Source: Loktanella sp. (lineage in GTDB: Bacteria; Pseudomonadota; Alphaproteobacteria; Rhodobacterales; Rhodobacteraceae). Taken from it: a stretch of 45,607 bases of DNA. The notes under the pieces were generated by a model. That model saw only the letters and a program-made list of their open reading frames with translations, did no database searches and was not told the origin of the DNA. Made by a program: the position numbers and the translations under genes. The stretch lies in contig JAIVHI010000002.1 of the NCBI GenBank assembly GCA_020201155.1, positions 1 through 45,607 of the forward strand, given 5' to 3'. This document shows, piece after piece, positions 7,167 to 16,860 of this stretch (positions are counted from its first letter, which is position 1; the number at the start of each line of letters is the position of its first letter).

Positions 7167-10100
7167 TCAGTAGTCGCGCTCGAAGAAGATACCGATGCTG
7201 CTTTCGCCCTGCGCATCGACGCTCCCCTTTGCCGTGATCTCGCTTGTGACATCGAGGTTCAGGTTGATCTCGGTTTCGCCCTCGGCGTTGATGGTCACGT
7301 CCGTATAGACGTTGTCGGTCAGGTACTTGCCCGCGCGCACCGCTGCGTTTCCTTCTTCATCAGTGGTCACGTCGAAATCGTCGAGCCCGAGGTTCTGGCG
7401 GAACCCGTCGACGATCCCGCCACCGCCGCGACCGGCCAGCGTGCCGACCGCCGCGGCCAGTTGCACGGCCTGAAGGGGCGAGATCTGCGACAGGTCACGT
7501 CCGAAGATCAGCTGCGAAAGCACTTCGTCCTGCGGCAGGTCCGGTGTCGATTCAAAGCGGACCTCGGGTTCGTTGGCCGGCCCTTCGACGATGACACGCA
7601 CGGTGGTGCCCGTGGCTGTCTCGGTCACGGCGACGAGCCGGATGAAGGGGATGAACCCGCCTTGCAGAAAGGCGCCGCCTTCGTTCAACTCGAACCGTTG
7701 CTGCAGGATATTCAGACGTCCGCGCACAAGCTCGAACTGGCCGATGGGGATGATGTCGTCGGTCGTGCCGGTCAGGCGCAGCGACCCGCCCAGTTCGGCA
7801 TCCAGCCCGCGACCCCGGATGAAGATCCGTGACGGCGCGTTGACGGTGATGTCCAGCGGAAAGGCGGGCCCGCTTCGGCTGCCGGTCTCGGCGGTCTGGG
7901 CCTGATCCTCGAACACGCCAGCCCGGTCCAGCGTCCGGTTGACGGGTGCCGACGCTCCGATGTGTTGCACCTCTGGCAGGTCGCCAAGCGCGCCGATCCC
8001 CGACGACGGCACCTGAATTTCCGTGGCGCCGACGTTGATCGTGCCCGCGATCTGCGCCCCACCGGTCAGCGGGCCGCTGATTGCGATCTGGCCGTTTACC
8101 GTCGTCTCGTAAAGGTTGGGATCACGGACCAAGACGTCATTCAGATTGGCCGTCAGATCGGCCGAGAACGGCGCCGACAATGTCACAGGACCGGTGACGC
8201 TTATTCCACCGCCGTTGCGGACATCGCCCGAAAGGCTGACCTGTGCCGCATTGCCGTTCAGGCTGACCGTCGTGTTGATATTGTCCAATGCCTGCCCCAG
8301 CGACGGAGCGGACAGCGTGGCGCCGGCCGTCGTGATCTCTCCGCTGACGGACGACAGGGCAGGGGGGCCATTCACGGACAGATCGAACTGGGCGGTGCCG
8401 TTGAGGTTGCGCGGCTCGATGAAGCTGTTCGCCAGCTCCAGCGGCACAGCCCCGGTGGCATCGAGGTTCAGATTGCCGCCCGGCTGGATCGTCCCATTGG
8501 CCGCAGCCGTGATCCCGCCCGGCCCGGTCGCATCGATGTCGACGCCATAACTGCCGTTGTTATTGACGCTTGCCGTGCCGGTCGCCGTGACCGGACCGCT
8601 CAGCGCGTCGGTGAACAGGCCCACGTCGCGCAGGCGGGCGTCGAACTGCCCGCTGGTGCCGCTCAGGCTGCCTGACAATGTCACGTTGGCTGTCTGCGCG
8701 TTCAGCGACTGCACGGTCAAATTGCCGTTCTGGCGTGATGCATTCACGCTGACGGTGCCGGTGCCGCGCAAAAGTTGATCCACCTGCTCATTCCCGATGC
8801 GCAAATCCGAGGTTTGCACATCCGCATCGATGTCGAAATTCTGCAAGTCGGGGTCGAGAGAGCCCGAAGCCTGCAGGCTGACACCCCCCGCCACGGGCTG
8901 TCCGATCAGGCTTTGAAAAGGGGCGAGCGAAGGCACATTGGCCCGCACATCGCCGCTGACGCCCAGATCGTCCGCGACAGTCACATCGACGTCAGCGCTG
9001 ACACCCTGACCGGACAGATCGGCGTTGACGGCTGTCCCGCCCGAGGTGCCGCGCGCGACCGTACCGACAAGCCGCGCCGGGCCTGTCAGGCCGGGGGCTA
9101 TGTCGCCCGCGTCCGTCAGGCTCAGGTCGATCCGTGCATCGCTTTCACCGCTCAACGATACCGTGCCGGCGGCGTCCAGCGACAGGGCAGGTGTGGACAG
9201 ATCAAGCTGGTCGATCACGAAGGTATCCGGCCCGGTCCGCGCGATCTCGGCTGCGACCGTCCCGTCCCCATCGAGCAGACGGTTCGCAATATCGACTCCG
9301 GTTTCGAGCTCGGCGGTCGTGCCGGTCAGCGACAGATCGAAGGTCGAGGCATCGGTCATCGCAAAGCCCTCTGCGGTCAGGTCGATGCTGCCGCCCAAGG
9401 GGCGCCCGGCCAGATCAGAATAAGGGGCCAGATCGGCGATGTCGGCGCTGACGGTGCCGGTCACGCGATCGTCGTCCGACAGGGTCGCGTCCACGCTCAC
9501 ATCCGTGCCGGGGGCGGTCAGGTCTGCCAGAACCGCGACGCCGGTGGTGCCGTCGCTGTTGGCGCTGGCGTTCAGGCGCAGGGGGCCGGACAATCCGGGT
9601 GCGACCATGCCGGCGTCATTCAAGGTCAGGTCGGCTTGCACGTCCAGCGGCCCGTCCAGCGGGGCAGTTCCCGTCGCGGTGCCCGACGCGGCAAGCGTCA
9701 TCGCAGGGGTGGTGACCTGCAAGGTCTCGACGGTATAGGTATCGTCCCCGGTCTTGGCTGCACTGATCGTCAGGTCGCCCTCGCCAGCGAGCAGCGGATC
9801 AAGGTCCGCGATACCGGTCTGCAGCCCTTGGGTGCCACCCGACAGGCGCAGGTCAAAGCGCGATGCATCGGTCTGCGCGGTGACGTTGCCCGAAAGGTCG
9901 ATGTCGCCCGCCAGCGCCTGCCCGGTCAGGGCATTGAACCGCGAGATATCGGTGACATTGGCTGAAAAGGCCGTCGTCACGGTCTGCACATCTTCGCCAG
10001 CGGACAGATTGCCGTCCAGCGTCACGCGGGTTCCCGGCGCATCCAGTGCCACGTCGAAGACGGCGGCGCCATCCGCCCCCTGTGACGCGGTGCCGCTGAT

Positions 10101-11918
10101 CGTGCCCGGACCGTCGATGCCCTCCAGCGCATACTGCAGGTCGTTGACGACGAAACGGAAATCGGCCGCGCTTCCGCCCCCCGACAGGTCTGCATTCGCC
10201 GTGATTTCGGCCTGTGGCGTGCGGATTTGCAGGTCGTTCAGGCGGGTGCCCTGCGTGTCGCGCACCGCCTCCAGCGACAGGATGCCGTCACCGGTGATAT
10301 AGGGGTCGATCTCTGCGATGCCGACGCCCAGATCGGTCGTCTCACCGCTGATCAGAAGATCGTAATAGGCATTGGCCGGATCGACTGTCGCAAGGATCGT
10401 CATGGCGGCCGCGCCCTGAAGGTCGCGGTCAGCAAGCCCCGAGAACCTGTCCAGGGCCTCCACGTTCAGCAGGATGCTGGCGTTGGTCGCAAAACTCTCG
10501 TCGGGATCGATCTGTGCCGCAGCCTGCAGCTCAAGGCCCGGTCCGCGCAGCGTCACGTCCGACAGGTCGATCGGCTGGCCTTCGGTGTAGTCGAGGATGA
10601 AGTCGCCCGAGATCTCGCCGCCCAGGGCCTCGGCGGCCCCTTCGTCTTCGAGTTCGACGCCCCGTGCGACATAGTCGAGATCGGCGGTGACCGACCCGAT
10701 CGCATCACCCTCGCCCGGGGTGATCCGACCGCCGCCATCAAGGGTGATGGCGTTGATCATAAGCCCGGGTCGCTCGTAGGCGCGGATGTCCAGATTGGCG
10801 GTCCATTCGTTCGACACCGACCGGTCGTAAAGAATATCCAGCGTCGCGTTGTCGACATAGGTCTTCGGGCCCGAGGCCGGCAGAAGAACAGTGTTGCCGT
10901 CGGGATCGCGCAGCGTTCCGGTCAGGGCGATCCGCTCGGGCCAGCCCGAGGAAGAGGTCGTGACCTCGCCGTCCAGCCTCAGGCTGCGGGCGGACAGTTC
11001 CAGCTGCGACAGGGCGAAACCGCCCTCGGGCAGTGTCTGCCCCCGAATGTCGAGCGACACGTCGGGGCCGAAAAACTCCTGATATTCGGGCGCGAAAAGG
11101 GGGGTCACGTCGCCACCCGCATTCAGGCCGAAAACCTGCCCGTCATCGGTTGTCTCCAGCGCAAGCTGGCCTGCCAGACGCTCTTCCCCGTCGGTCGCGA
11201 TGTTCAGGGTCGCGGTATAATCGCTCAGCGGGCCGGTGCCTTCGATGTCCAGTCGGACCGCAGGCTGCCCCGGCAGATCAAGAGCCTTGGCGACAAGACC
11301 GCCCGGTTCCTCGTCCAGCGTGGCGTTCAGCGCCAGCACGTTGGTGTCGTTGGAATAGGAGCCGTCGATGATGAATTCGCCCGACACGCCGTCCAGTCGC
11401 TCTGCCTCAACGGTGGCCGTGCCTTCGCCCTCGGCCAGTGCCGCCTCGCCGGTCAGGGACACGGCGATCTCTTCGCCCAGGAAAGCCTCGCCCAGTTCGA
11501 TCCGCTGGATCGCCAGTTGCTCCAGCGCGATGGATACCGGAAGTTCGGGCAGGGCGAAGGGTTGGGCCTCGGCCTCGGGTATTTCCACGCCGCTTGGCAG
11601 GGGGCCGCGTTCGACCCGGATCAGTTCGGCGGACAATTCCTGCACGTCGATGGACCCGCGCAGCAGGGCGCTGCGGTTCCACTCCAGAACGACGTTTTCC
11701 AGCGTCAGCCAGACCCCTTCACTGTCAGCGACCGTCAGGCGATCCAGCCGCGCTTCGGAAGACAGCGCACCTTCGAAGCCTTGGATTCTGACGATGCGTT
11801 CGTCGCCCGACAGGTTGTCCTGGATCAGGCGGGTCAGGTAACCTTGGCCATCGTCGTCCTGTGCGGCAGCGCCAAGCGGCAGGCAGATGAGGCAGGCTGT
11901 GGCGAGGGTCCGATTCAA
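7167..11918 (-). CDS. tamB: Translocation and assembly module protein TamB (DUF490)
   Basis: Very long envelope protein, 1583 residues, of the TamB/AsmA-like superfamily, which spans the periplasm as a hydrophobic beta groove and works in outer-membrane protein insertion and phospholipid traffic. It begins at a TTG (11918-11916) that overlaps the tamA stop by four bases (TTGA). The N-terminus is signal-like (MNRTLATACLICLPLGAAAQ). The C-terminal DUF490 domain is clear, from about residue 1230 onward, with GRLNILQQRFELNEGGAFLQ, FIRLVAVTET and DEVLSQLIFGRDLSQISPLQ. The last residues, FFERDY, end in an aromatic as expected. The middle holds four copies of a roughly 170-residue repeat, marked by DRDLQGAAAM, GQALAGDIDL, GRPLGGSIDL and GQPVAGGVSL near residues 496, 666, 836 and 1004. 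The gene looks intact although its partner tamA appears truncated. Confidence 0.93.
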   Translation of the reverse strand: MNRTLATACLICLPLGAAAQDDDGQGYLTRLIQDNLSGDERIVRIQGFEGALSSEARLDRLTVADSEGVWLTLENVVLEWNRSALLRGSIDVQELSAELIRVERGPLPSGVEIPEAEAQPFALPELPVSIALEQLAIQRIELGEAFLGEEIAVSLTGEAALAEGEGTATVEAERLDGVSGEFIIDGSYSNDTNVLALNATLDEEPGGLVAKALDLPGQPAVRLDIEGTGPLSDYTATLNIATDGEERLAGQLALETTDDGQVFGLNAGGDVTPLFAPEYQEFFGPDVSLDIRGQTLPEGGFALSQLELSARSLRLDGEVTTSSSGWPERIALTGTLRDPDGNTVLLPASGPKTYVDNATLDILYDRSVSNEWTANLDIRAYERPGLMINAITLDGGGRITPGEGDAIGSVTADLDYVARGVELEDEGAAEALGGEISGDFILDYTEGQPIDLSDVTLRGPGLELQAAAQIDPDESFATNASILLNVEALDRFSGLADRDLQGAAAMTILATVDPANAYYDLLISGETTDLGVGIAEIDPYITGDGILSLEAVRDTQGTRLNDLQIRTPQAEITANADLSGGGSAADFRFVVNDLQYALEGIDGPGTISGTASQGADGAAVFDVALDAPGTRVTLDGNLSAGEDVQTVTTAFSANVTDISRFNALTGQALAGDIDLSGNVTAQTDASRFDLRLSGGTQGLQTGIADLDPLLAGEGDLTISAAKTGDDTYTVETLQVTTPAMTLAASGTATGTAPLDGPLDVQADLTLNDAGMVAPGLSGPLRLNASANSDGTTGVAVLADLTAPGTDVSVDATLSDDDRVTGTVSADIADLAPYSDLAGRPLGGSIDLTAEGFAMTDASTFDLSLTGTTAELETGVDIANRLLDGDGTVAAEIARTGPDTFVIDQLDLSTPALSLDAAGTVSLSGESDARIDLSLTDAGDIAPGLTGPARLVGTVARGTSGGTAVNADLSGQGVSADVDVTVADDLGVSGDVRANVPSLAPFQSLIGQPVAGGVSLQASGSLDPDLQNFDIDADVQTSDLRIGNEQVDQLLRGTGTVSVNASRQNGNLTVQSLNAQTANVTLSGSLSGTSGQFDARLRDVGLFTDALSGPVTATGTASVNNNGSYGVDIDATGPGGITAAANGTIQPGGNLNLDATGAVPLELANSFIEPRNLNGTAQFDLSVNGPPALSSVSGEITTAGATLSAPSLGQALDNINTTVSLNGNAAQVSLSGDVRNGGGISVTGPVTLSAPFSADLTANLNDVLVRDPNLYETTVNGQIAISGPLTGGAQIAGTINVGATEIQVPSSGIGALGDLPEVQHIGASAPVNRTLDRAGVFEDQAQTAETGSRSGPAFPLDITVNAPSRIFIRGRGLDAELGGSLRLTGTTDDIIPIGQFELVRGRLNILQQRFELNEGGAFLQGGFIPFIRLVAVTETATGTTVRVIVEGPANEPEVRFESTPDLPQDEVLSQLIFGRDLSQISPLQAVQLAAAVGTLAGRGGGGIVDGFRQNLGLDDFDVTTDEEGNAAVRAGKYLTDNVYTDVTINAEGETEINLNLDVTSEITAKGSVDAQGESSIGIFFERDY

Positions 11919-13474
11919 AACGCTTGTCCTATCCCAATGTAAACTTCGACCGAGTCAAAGGCATCGTCACCCGATGCGGGGGTGCCGACATCCAGCCTGA
12001 TCGGGCCGATCCCGGTGTTGTAGCGGATGCCAAGCCCGACGCCGTCATGGTCGAAGCCGTCTTCCAGCGGCACGGCCGAGGACCCGACATAGCCATAGTC
12101 GTAAAAGCCCACCACGCCGATATTGTCCGTCACGCCGACGCGGGCTTCGATCTGCGCGCCGGCAAAAGAGGTGCCACCGACGCGAAAGTCCTCGCCGCCG
12201 GTAGAGCGGGGCAGGCCCAGCGATTTATAGCCCTGACCGCGCACCGTTCCGCTGCCACCCGAAAAGAACAGGAAGTCGGCGGGGGCATTGGTCTCGTCTG
12301 CGCCCAGCACGGTTCCGACCTGCGCCCGTGCGGCGAGGGTAAAGCGATCTTCTGCACCAAAGCTCGCGTAGCCGCGCCCGTCGGCATAAAGCCGCGCTCC
12401 GTCCGCCCCGCCATCGATCGACAGGAAGGGCGTCGCCCGCGTGTCGATGTAATAGCCGTTCTTGGCGTTGGTTTCGCTGTCGCGCCGGTCGTAGGTGGCC
12501 GAAAGCGGTGCTGTCAGCAAGACGTAGTCCCGCTCGCGCAGGGGCGTTTCCTCGCTGGCGGCCAAAAGGCCCAGACCGACGCCGACTTCCAGATCATCGG
12601 ACAAAAGCCGTGTGACCCGGGTTTCGATCGAGATCGAATCCAGCAGGTAATCGGGCTCGTCTTCCCGCGAAAGCCGCGCCGTGGCCCTAAAATCGGTATC
12701 CGCACCGTAGATGGCCGGGATCGCAAGGCTGGTGGCGATCGAATAGTCGACCCCGCCGGTTTCTCCTCCGATGCCACCGACCTCACCCTCGACCCGCAGG
12801 CGTTCGGCGCCGCCGAAGATATTGCGGTGCAGCCAGTAGGAGGACACCTTGAAGCCTTCGACCGAGGACAGTTCAAGGCCGAACCCGATGCGGCGCGGCA
12901 GGGATTCCGTGATGACAAGCCGCATGGGCAGCGTATCGCCCGGGCCGATGTCGTCCGCTTCGGTCAGGGCGACGCTGTCGAAGGTGCCCGTGGCCCGCAG
13001 CCGCCGCTGGGCGGCGTCGATCTCGTCGGGGGAATAGACTTCGCCCACGGGCAGGCCGGCGATCCGCCGGATGGCGCTTGTGCGCACCGCGTCGTTGCCG
13101 GTGACCGCGAGATCGCCGAACGTCAACCGGGGACCGGGGCGGATGGCGACGCTGGCGTCCAGCGCGGCATCTGCATGACGGGCGACGATCTGTTGGTCGG
13201 CGGCTTCGGCCTTGGCGTGGCCCGCCTCGCGCCATGCCGTCACGCTGGTCCGAACCGCGTCCCTGATGGTGTCGGACAGGGCCGGCTCGCCGCTGGCGAA
13301 CCCTTCCGGCAATTCGGTGCCCCGTGGCACGGGGGCCACCTGCGCCGTGCCGAAGGTGAACAAAGCGCCCGGCTCTACCGTGACATCGATCTGACGCACC
13401 GTGTCTGGCGCATCGAGCGGGGCGATGCCCGAGGCCTCGCGTCCGTCCGCCGCCAGAATGGACCGCTTCAACAT
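11915..13474 (-). pseudogene. tamA: TamA outer-membrane protein, apparently 5'-truncated
   Basis: Omp85-family outer-membrane barrel, partner of TamB. The C-terminal barrel is complete: YWLHRNIFGGAERLRVEGEV, TYDRRDSETNAKNGYYID, FLFFSGGSGTVRGQGYKSLG and the closing GPIRLDVGTPASG. Two POTRA-like units precede it (PGALFTFGTAQVAPV and PGPRLTFGDLAVTGNDAVR). Typical alphaproteobacterial TamA has roughly 85-90 further residues: a signal peptide, POTRA1 and a Y-x-x-G-Y-(Y/F) stretch leading into DGREA. Here homology starts abruptly at SILAADGREASG. The first usable starts are ATG 13474 (519 residues) and ATG 13552 (545 residues), neither giving a signal peptide. The gap to truA is too small for the missing part. 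Either a deletion of about 250 bases between truA and tamA made a pseudogene, or the assembly collapsed here. Coordinates use the nearer ATG. Confidence 0.72.
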
Positions 13475-13588
13475 GTGAACTTTACCCCTGCTCGTCGCGG
13501 GCCCTTGGGATCGGGCACGATTTGGACCTTTATCGGCGAAAAAATGGCGCAAGAAAACGTGGTTCCCGGATAAATGCGTCTTTTCCGC
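13475..13588. other. Deletion-scar candidate between truA and tamA
   Basis: This gap of 114 bases separates truA from the truncated tamA. Read on the minus strand it is open in the tamA frame from ATG 13552, but that translation (RHFFADKGPNRARSQGP) looks like noncoding sequence and unlike any TamA N-terminus. AGGGG lies ten bases before ATG 13474. I see no terminator after truA. Confidence 0.45.
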
Positions 13589-14362
13589 TCACCTTTTCGA
13601 GAACGGGTCGTCCGGGTAACGCACTGAATCCAGATAAAGCCCCTGTGGCGGGCACACCGGGCCGCAGGCCGCGCGATCCCGTGCGGCAAGGGCCTTGGCG
13701 ACGTCTTCGGGTGCCCAGTTTCCGGCGCCCACCCTCTCTAGCGTGCCGACGAAACTGCGCACCTGATTGTGCAGGAAGGACCGGGCGCGCACATCGAAGA
13801 CGATCATCTGGCCCTGTGCTGTTTCCTCTGACCGCAGCGCGAGCCTGTCGAGCGTCCTGACGGGGCTGTCCGCCTGACAGATCGAGGACCGGAAGGTCGT
13901 GAAGTCGTGCCGTCCCAGCAGGTGGTTCGCGCCCTCCTGCATCGCCGCGATGTCCAGGTCTTGCCCGACCCGCCAGAACTGCCCCGCACCAAAGGTCAGC
14001 GGCGCGCGGCGCACCAGCAGGCGAAAGATGTAGGCCCGCTCGACCGCCGAGAACCGCGCGTGCCAGTCGTCCGCCACGCGGGCGCAGTCGCGGATCGCCA
14101 CGGGTGCGGGTTTCAGGTGATGGTTGAGCGCCTCGGACAGGCGGAACGGATCCCAGTCGCGCTTAAGATCGCAATGCGCGACCTGACCCGTCGCATGAAC
14201 GCCCGCATCGGTGCGCCCGGCCGCCGCGATCTTGTGGGTGCGCGGCTCCAGCTTTGCCAGCGCCGTCTCGATTGCGCCTTGCACGGTTGCCAGATCCTTT
14301 TGCCGCTGCCAGCCCGAGAAGGGGCGTCCGTCGTATTCGATTTTCAGGGCAAAGCGGTGCAT
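13589..14362 (-). CDS. truA: tRNA pseudouridine(38-40) synthase TruA
   Basis: Modifies uridines 38, 39 and 40 in the anticodon arm of tRNAs. The 257-residue length is typical. The start [21 protein letters not shown] and the catalytic motif [17 protein letters not shown] (the aspartate near residue 52) are diagnostic. Later blocks RAYIFRLL and [18 protein letters not shown] fit the family's second half. ATG at 14362 faces the YcjX gene across about 100 bases, so the two transcription units diverge there. Downstream on the same strand lie tamA and tamB. Confidence 0.95.
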   Translation of the reverse strand: MHRFALKIEYDGRPFSGWQRQKDLATVQGAIETALAKLEPRTHKIAAAGRTDAGVHATGQVAHCDLKRDWDPFRLSEALNHHLKPAPVAIRDCARVADDWHARFSAVERAYIFRLLVRRAPLTFGAGQFWRVGQDLDIAAMQEGANHLLGRHDFTTFRSSICQADSPVRTLDRLALRSEETAQGQMIVFDVRARSFLHNQVRSFVGTLERVGAGNWAPEDVAKALAARDRAACGPVCPPQGLYLDSVRYPDDPFSKR

Positions 14363-14461
14363 AGCGCAGGGGGTTAGGGCCGTGCGGGGCCAAAATCAAT
14401 CCCTACCCAATCGGGTCGCCTGCGCCTATCTAGGGGAAAAGGCGCAGAACAGGACGCACCC

Positions 14462-15874
14462 TTGGTCTTATCCAGCATCACCCGGCAGATCGGACGCACC
14501 GTGGACGGCGTCACCCATGCCGTGACCGCACCGTTTTCCGACACGGTCATCCGCCTTGGCGTGACGGGGTTGTCGCGCGCGGGCAAGACCGTCTTCATCA
14601 CCTCGCTTGTCGCGAACCTGATGGACCGGGGCCGGATGCACCAGCTTGCCGCCGCCGCCGATGGCCGGATCGAGACGGCCTACCTGCAACCGCAACCCGA
14701 CGACACGCTTCCGCGCTTCGAATACGAAAAGCATCTGGGCGAATTGACGGCGCCGGACCCCGTCTGGCCCGAAGGCACGCGCCATATCTCGGAACTGAGG
14801 CTCTCTTTGCGGGTCAGGCCGACGGGGATGCTTGCCGGGCTTCAGGGCACGCGCACCGTGCATCTGGATATCGTGGATTATCCCGGCGAATGGCTTCTGG
14901 ACCTTGGCTTGATGGATCAAAGCTACGCCGAATGGTCCGCTGCCGCCCTGTCGCGCGCCGAACGCCGCCCCGGCGGCACCGCTTTTCTAGAGGCCCTGTC
15001 GTCCGTCGATGCATCCGGCACATTGGACGAGCCTGTGGCGGGGCGGCTTGCCGCGCTGTTCACTGAACACTTGGCCGCATGTCGTCAGGCGGGCTTCAGC
15101 GATTGCACGCCGGGGCGGTTCCTTCTGCCCGGCGATCTTGCGGGATCGCCCGTGCTGACCTTCGCGCCACTGCCCGCAGGCAGACACCCGCGCGGGTCGC
15201 TGGGGCGCGAGTTCGAACGGCGCTTCGACAGCTACAAGCGCCACGTCGTGCGGCCCTTTTTCGAAGACCACTTTTCCAAGATGGACCGGCAGATCGTGCT
15301 CGTCGACGTGCTGGGGGCCATTCACGCAGGGCCCCGCGCCGTGGCCGACCTCAAGACCACGATGGCCGATATCCTGGGTGCCTTCCGACCCGGTCGGAAC
15401 GCCTTTCTATCGCGTATCTTTCAAGGCCGCCGGGTCGAAAAGATCCTGTTCGCGGCAACCAAAGCCGACCATCTGCACCATACCCAGCACGCGCAACTGA
15501 CCGCCATCGCCAAGGCGCTTCTGCGCGAGGCCAAGGATCGTGCCGATTTCGCGGGCGCGCGAACCGAGGCGTTGTCGGTCGCATCCCTGCGCACTACCGT
15601 CGAGGACACGCGCGAGCATGCAGGGACGACCTTGCACGTGGTCAAGGGGCGGCTTCTGGACACCGGCAAGCAGGCGGCCTTTTATCCCGGCAAGTTGCCC
15701 GACGATCCGCAGCACCTGTTGTCACCTGCGATGGCCGGGCAGGACAGCTGGCTTGATGCGGACTACGGCATCATGCGCTTTGCGCCCGCGCGTCTCACGC
15801 TGAAACCCGGAGACGGGCCGCCGCACATCCGGCTCGACCGGGCCGCGCAATTCCTGTTCGGTGACAAGCTATGA
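14462..15874 (+). CDS. YcjX family P-loop protein (DUF463)
   Basis: Predicted P-loop NTPase of 470 residues. The Walker A motif GLSRAGKTVFITSL is at about residues 34-47, a DYPGEWLLDLGL Walker-B/switch-like block near 138, and ILFAATKADHLHHTQ (an NKxD-like TKAD) near 325. These identify the YcjX/DUF463 family, which in enterobacteria is in the phage-shock (Psp) regulon. The biochemical role is not established. The start is a TTG at 14462 with AGGA at 14451-14454 seven bases away; no ATG or GTG fits better. Its stop overlaps the start of the next gene by four bases (ATGA), so the pair is coupled. Confidence 0.88.
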   Translation: MVLSSITRQIGRTVDGVTHAVTAPFSDTVIRLGVTGLSRAGKTVFITSLVANLMDRGRMHQLAAAADGRIETAYLQPQPDDTLPRFEYEKHLGELTAPDPVWPEGTRHISELRLSLRVRPTGMLAGLQGTRTVHLDIVDYPGEWLLDLGLMDQSYAEWSAAALSRAERRPGGTAFLEALSSVDASGTLDEPVAGRLAALFTEHLAACRQAGFSDCTPGRFLLPGDLAGSPVLTFAPLPAGRHPRGSLGREFERRFDSYKRHVVRPFFEDHFSKMDRQIVLVDVLGAIHAGPRAVADLKTTMADILGAFRPGRNAFLSRIFQGRRVEKILFAATKADHLHHTQHAQLTAIAKALLREAKDRADFAGARTEALSVASLRTTVEDTREHAGTTLHVVKGRLLDTGKQAAFYPGKLPDDPQHLLSPAMAGQDSWLDADYGIMRFAPARLTLKPGDGPPHIRLDRAAQFLFGDKL

Positions 15875-16860
15875 GCAAGGGTCCGGTCCTGTTCGACCTC
15901 GACGAAGATGCCCCGCAGGTCGATCCATCGCTCGCACCGCCGCCGCCTGACGTGGCGCCCGTCACGCGCGGGGCGGCGATGCAGCAGGCCGCCGTGCTGC
16001 TGGCCCGCAGGCCATCGGTGCTGGGGCGCTGGTTCTGGTCGCTGCTGCTGTCGATCCTTGGCCTTGCGATATCCATCAGCGCTTGGAACTGGGCGGCGGG
16101 CCTTCTGGCTGCCACCCCGGTGCTGGGGCTGGTCGTGACCATCCTGCTGCTTTTGTTCTGCTGCACGCTGGCCGCCATCGCGATCCGCGAGGCCATCGCC
16201 TTCGCGCGCCTGCGCCGCATCGACGAGACGCAGCGCGCCGCCGTCGGGGCCTTGGCCGAGGATGACCTGCAAGCGGCCCGCCGCGTGATCGACGGGTTGC
16301 GCAAGCTTTACGCCAATCGCCCCGACGCCGCATGGGGCCTGCAAAGCCTGACCGACCACGAAGGCGACATTCTTGACGCCGGCGGCCTGTTGGGTTTGGC
16401 GGAAACCGACCTTTTGACGCCTCTCGACAATGCCGCCCGGCGCGAAGTCGAGGCGGCGGCAAGGCAGGTAGCGACCGTGACGGCGGTGGTGCCGCTGGCA
16501 CTGGCCGATGTGTTCGCCGCACTCACCTCCAACCTGCGGATGATCCGCCGGATCGCTGAAATCTACGGCGGGCGATCGGGCACGCTGGGATCGTGGCGAC
16601 TGACGCGGTCGGTCCTGACGCATCTGGTCGCCACGGGGGCCGTCGCGGTGGGTGACGACCTGATCAGTTCCGTCGCGGGCGGCGGCGTCCTGTCCAAGGT
16701 GTCCCGCCGGTTCGGCGAAGGCGTCGTCAACGGTGCCCTGACCGCCCGCGTGGGCGTCGCCGCGATCGAGGTCTGCCGCCCGTTGCCGTTTCATGCATCC
16801 AAGCGACCGTCGGTGACGGGGTTGGTCCAGCGGGCGCTGACCGGGCTCTTCGGGCGCTAG
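15871..16860 (+). CDS. TIGR01620/YcjF family membrane protein (DUF697)
   Basis: Inner-membrane protein of 329 residues that always tends to accompany YcjX. An N-terminal charged, proline-rich arm of about 55 residues is followed by two close hydrophobic segments (about 55-75 and 78-105, LLLSILGLAISISAWNW and LGLVVTILLLLFCCT). A later amphipathic, partly hydrophobic C-terminal half contains VVPLALADVFAAL and MIRRIAEIYGGRSGTLGSWRL, typical of DUF697. It starts inside the ycjX stop. Its TAG stop shares the palindrome CTAG with the stop of the converging DUF2125 gene. Function unknown; probable envelope-stress connection by family context. Confidence 0.85.
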   Translation: MSKGPVLFDLDEDAPQVDPSLAPPPPDVAPVTRGAAMQQAAVLLARRPSVLGRWFWSLLLSILGLAISISAWNWAAGLLAATPVLGLVVTILLLLFCCTLAAIAIREAIAFARLRRIDETQRAAVGALAEDDLQAARRVIDGLRKLYANRPDAAWGLQSLTDHEGDILDAGGLLGLAETDLLTPLDNAARREVEAAARQVATVTAVVPLALADVFAALTSNLRMIRRIAEIYGGRSGTLGSWRLTRSVLTHLVATGAVAVGDDLISSVAGGGVLSKVSRRFGEGVVNGALTARVGVAAIEVCRPLPFHASKRPSVTGLVQRALTGLFGR

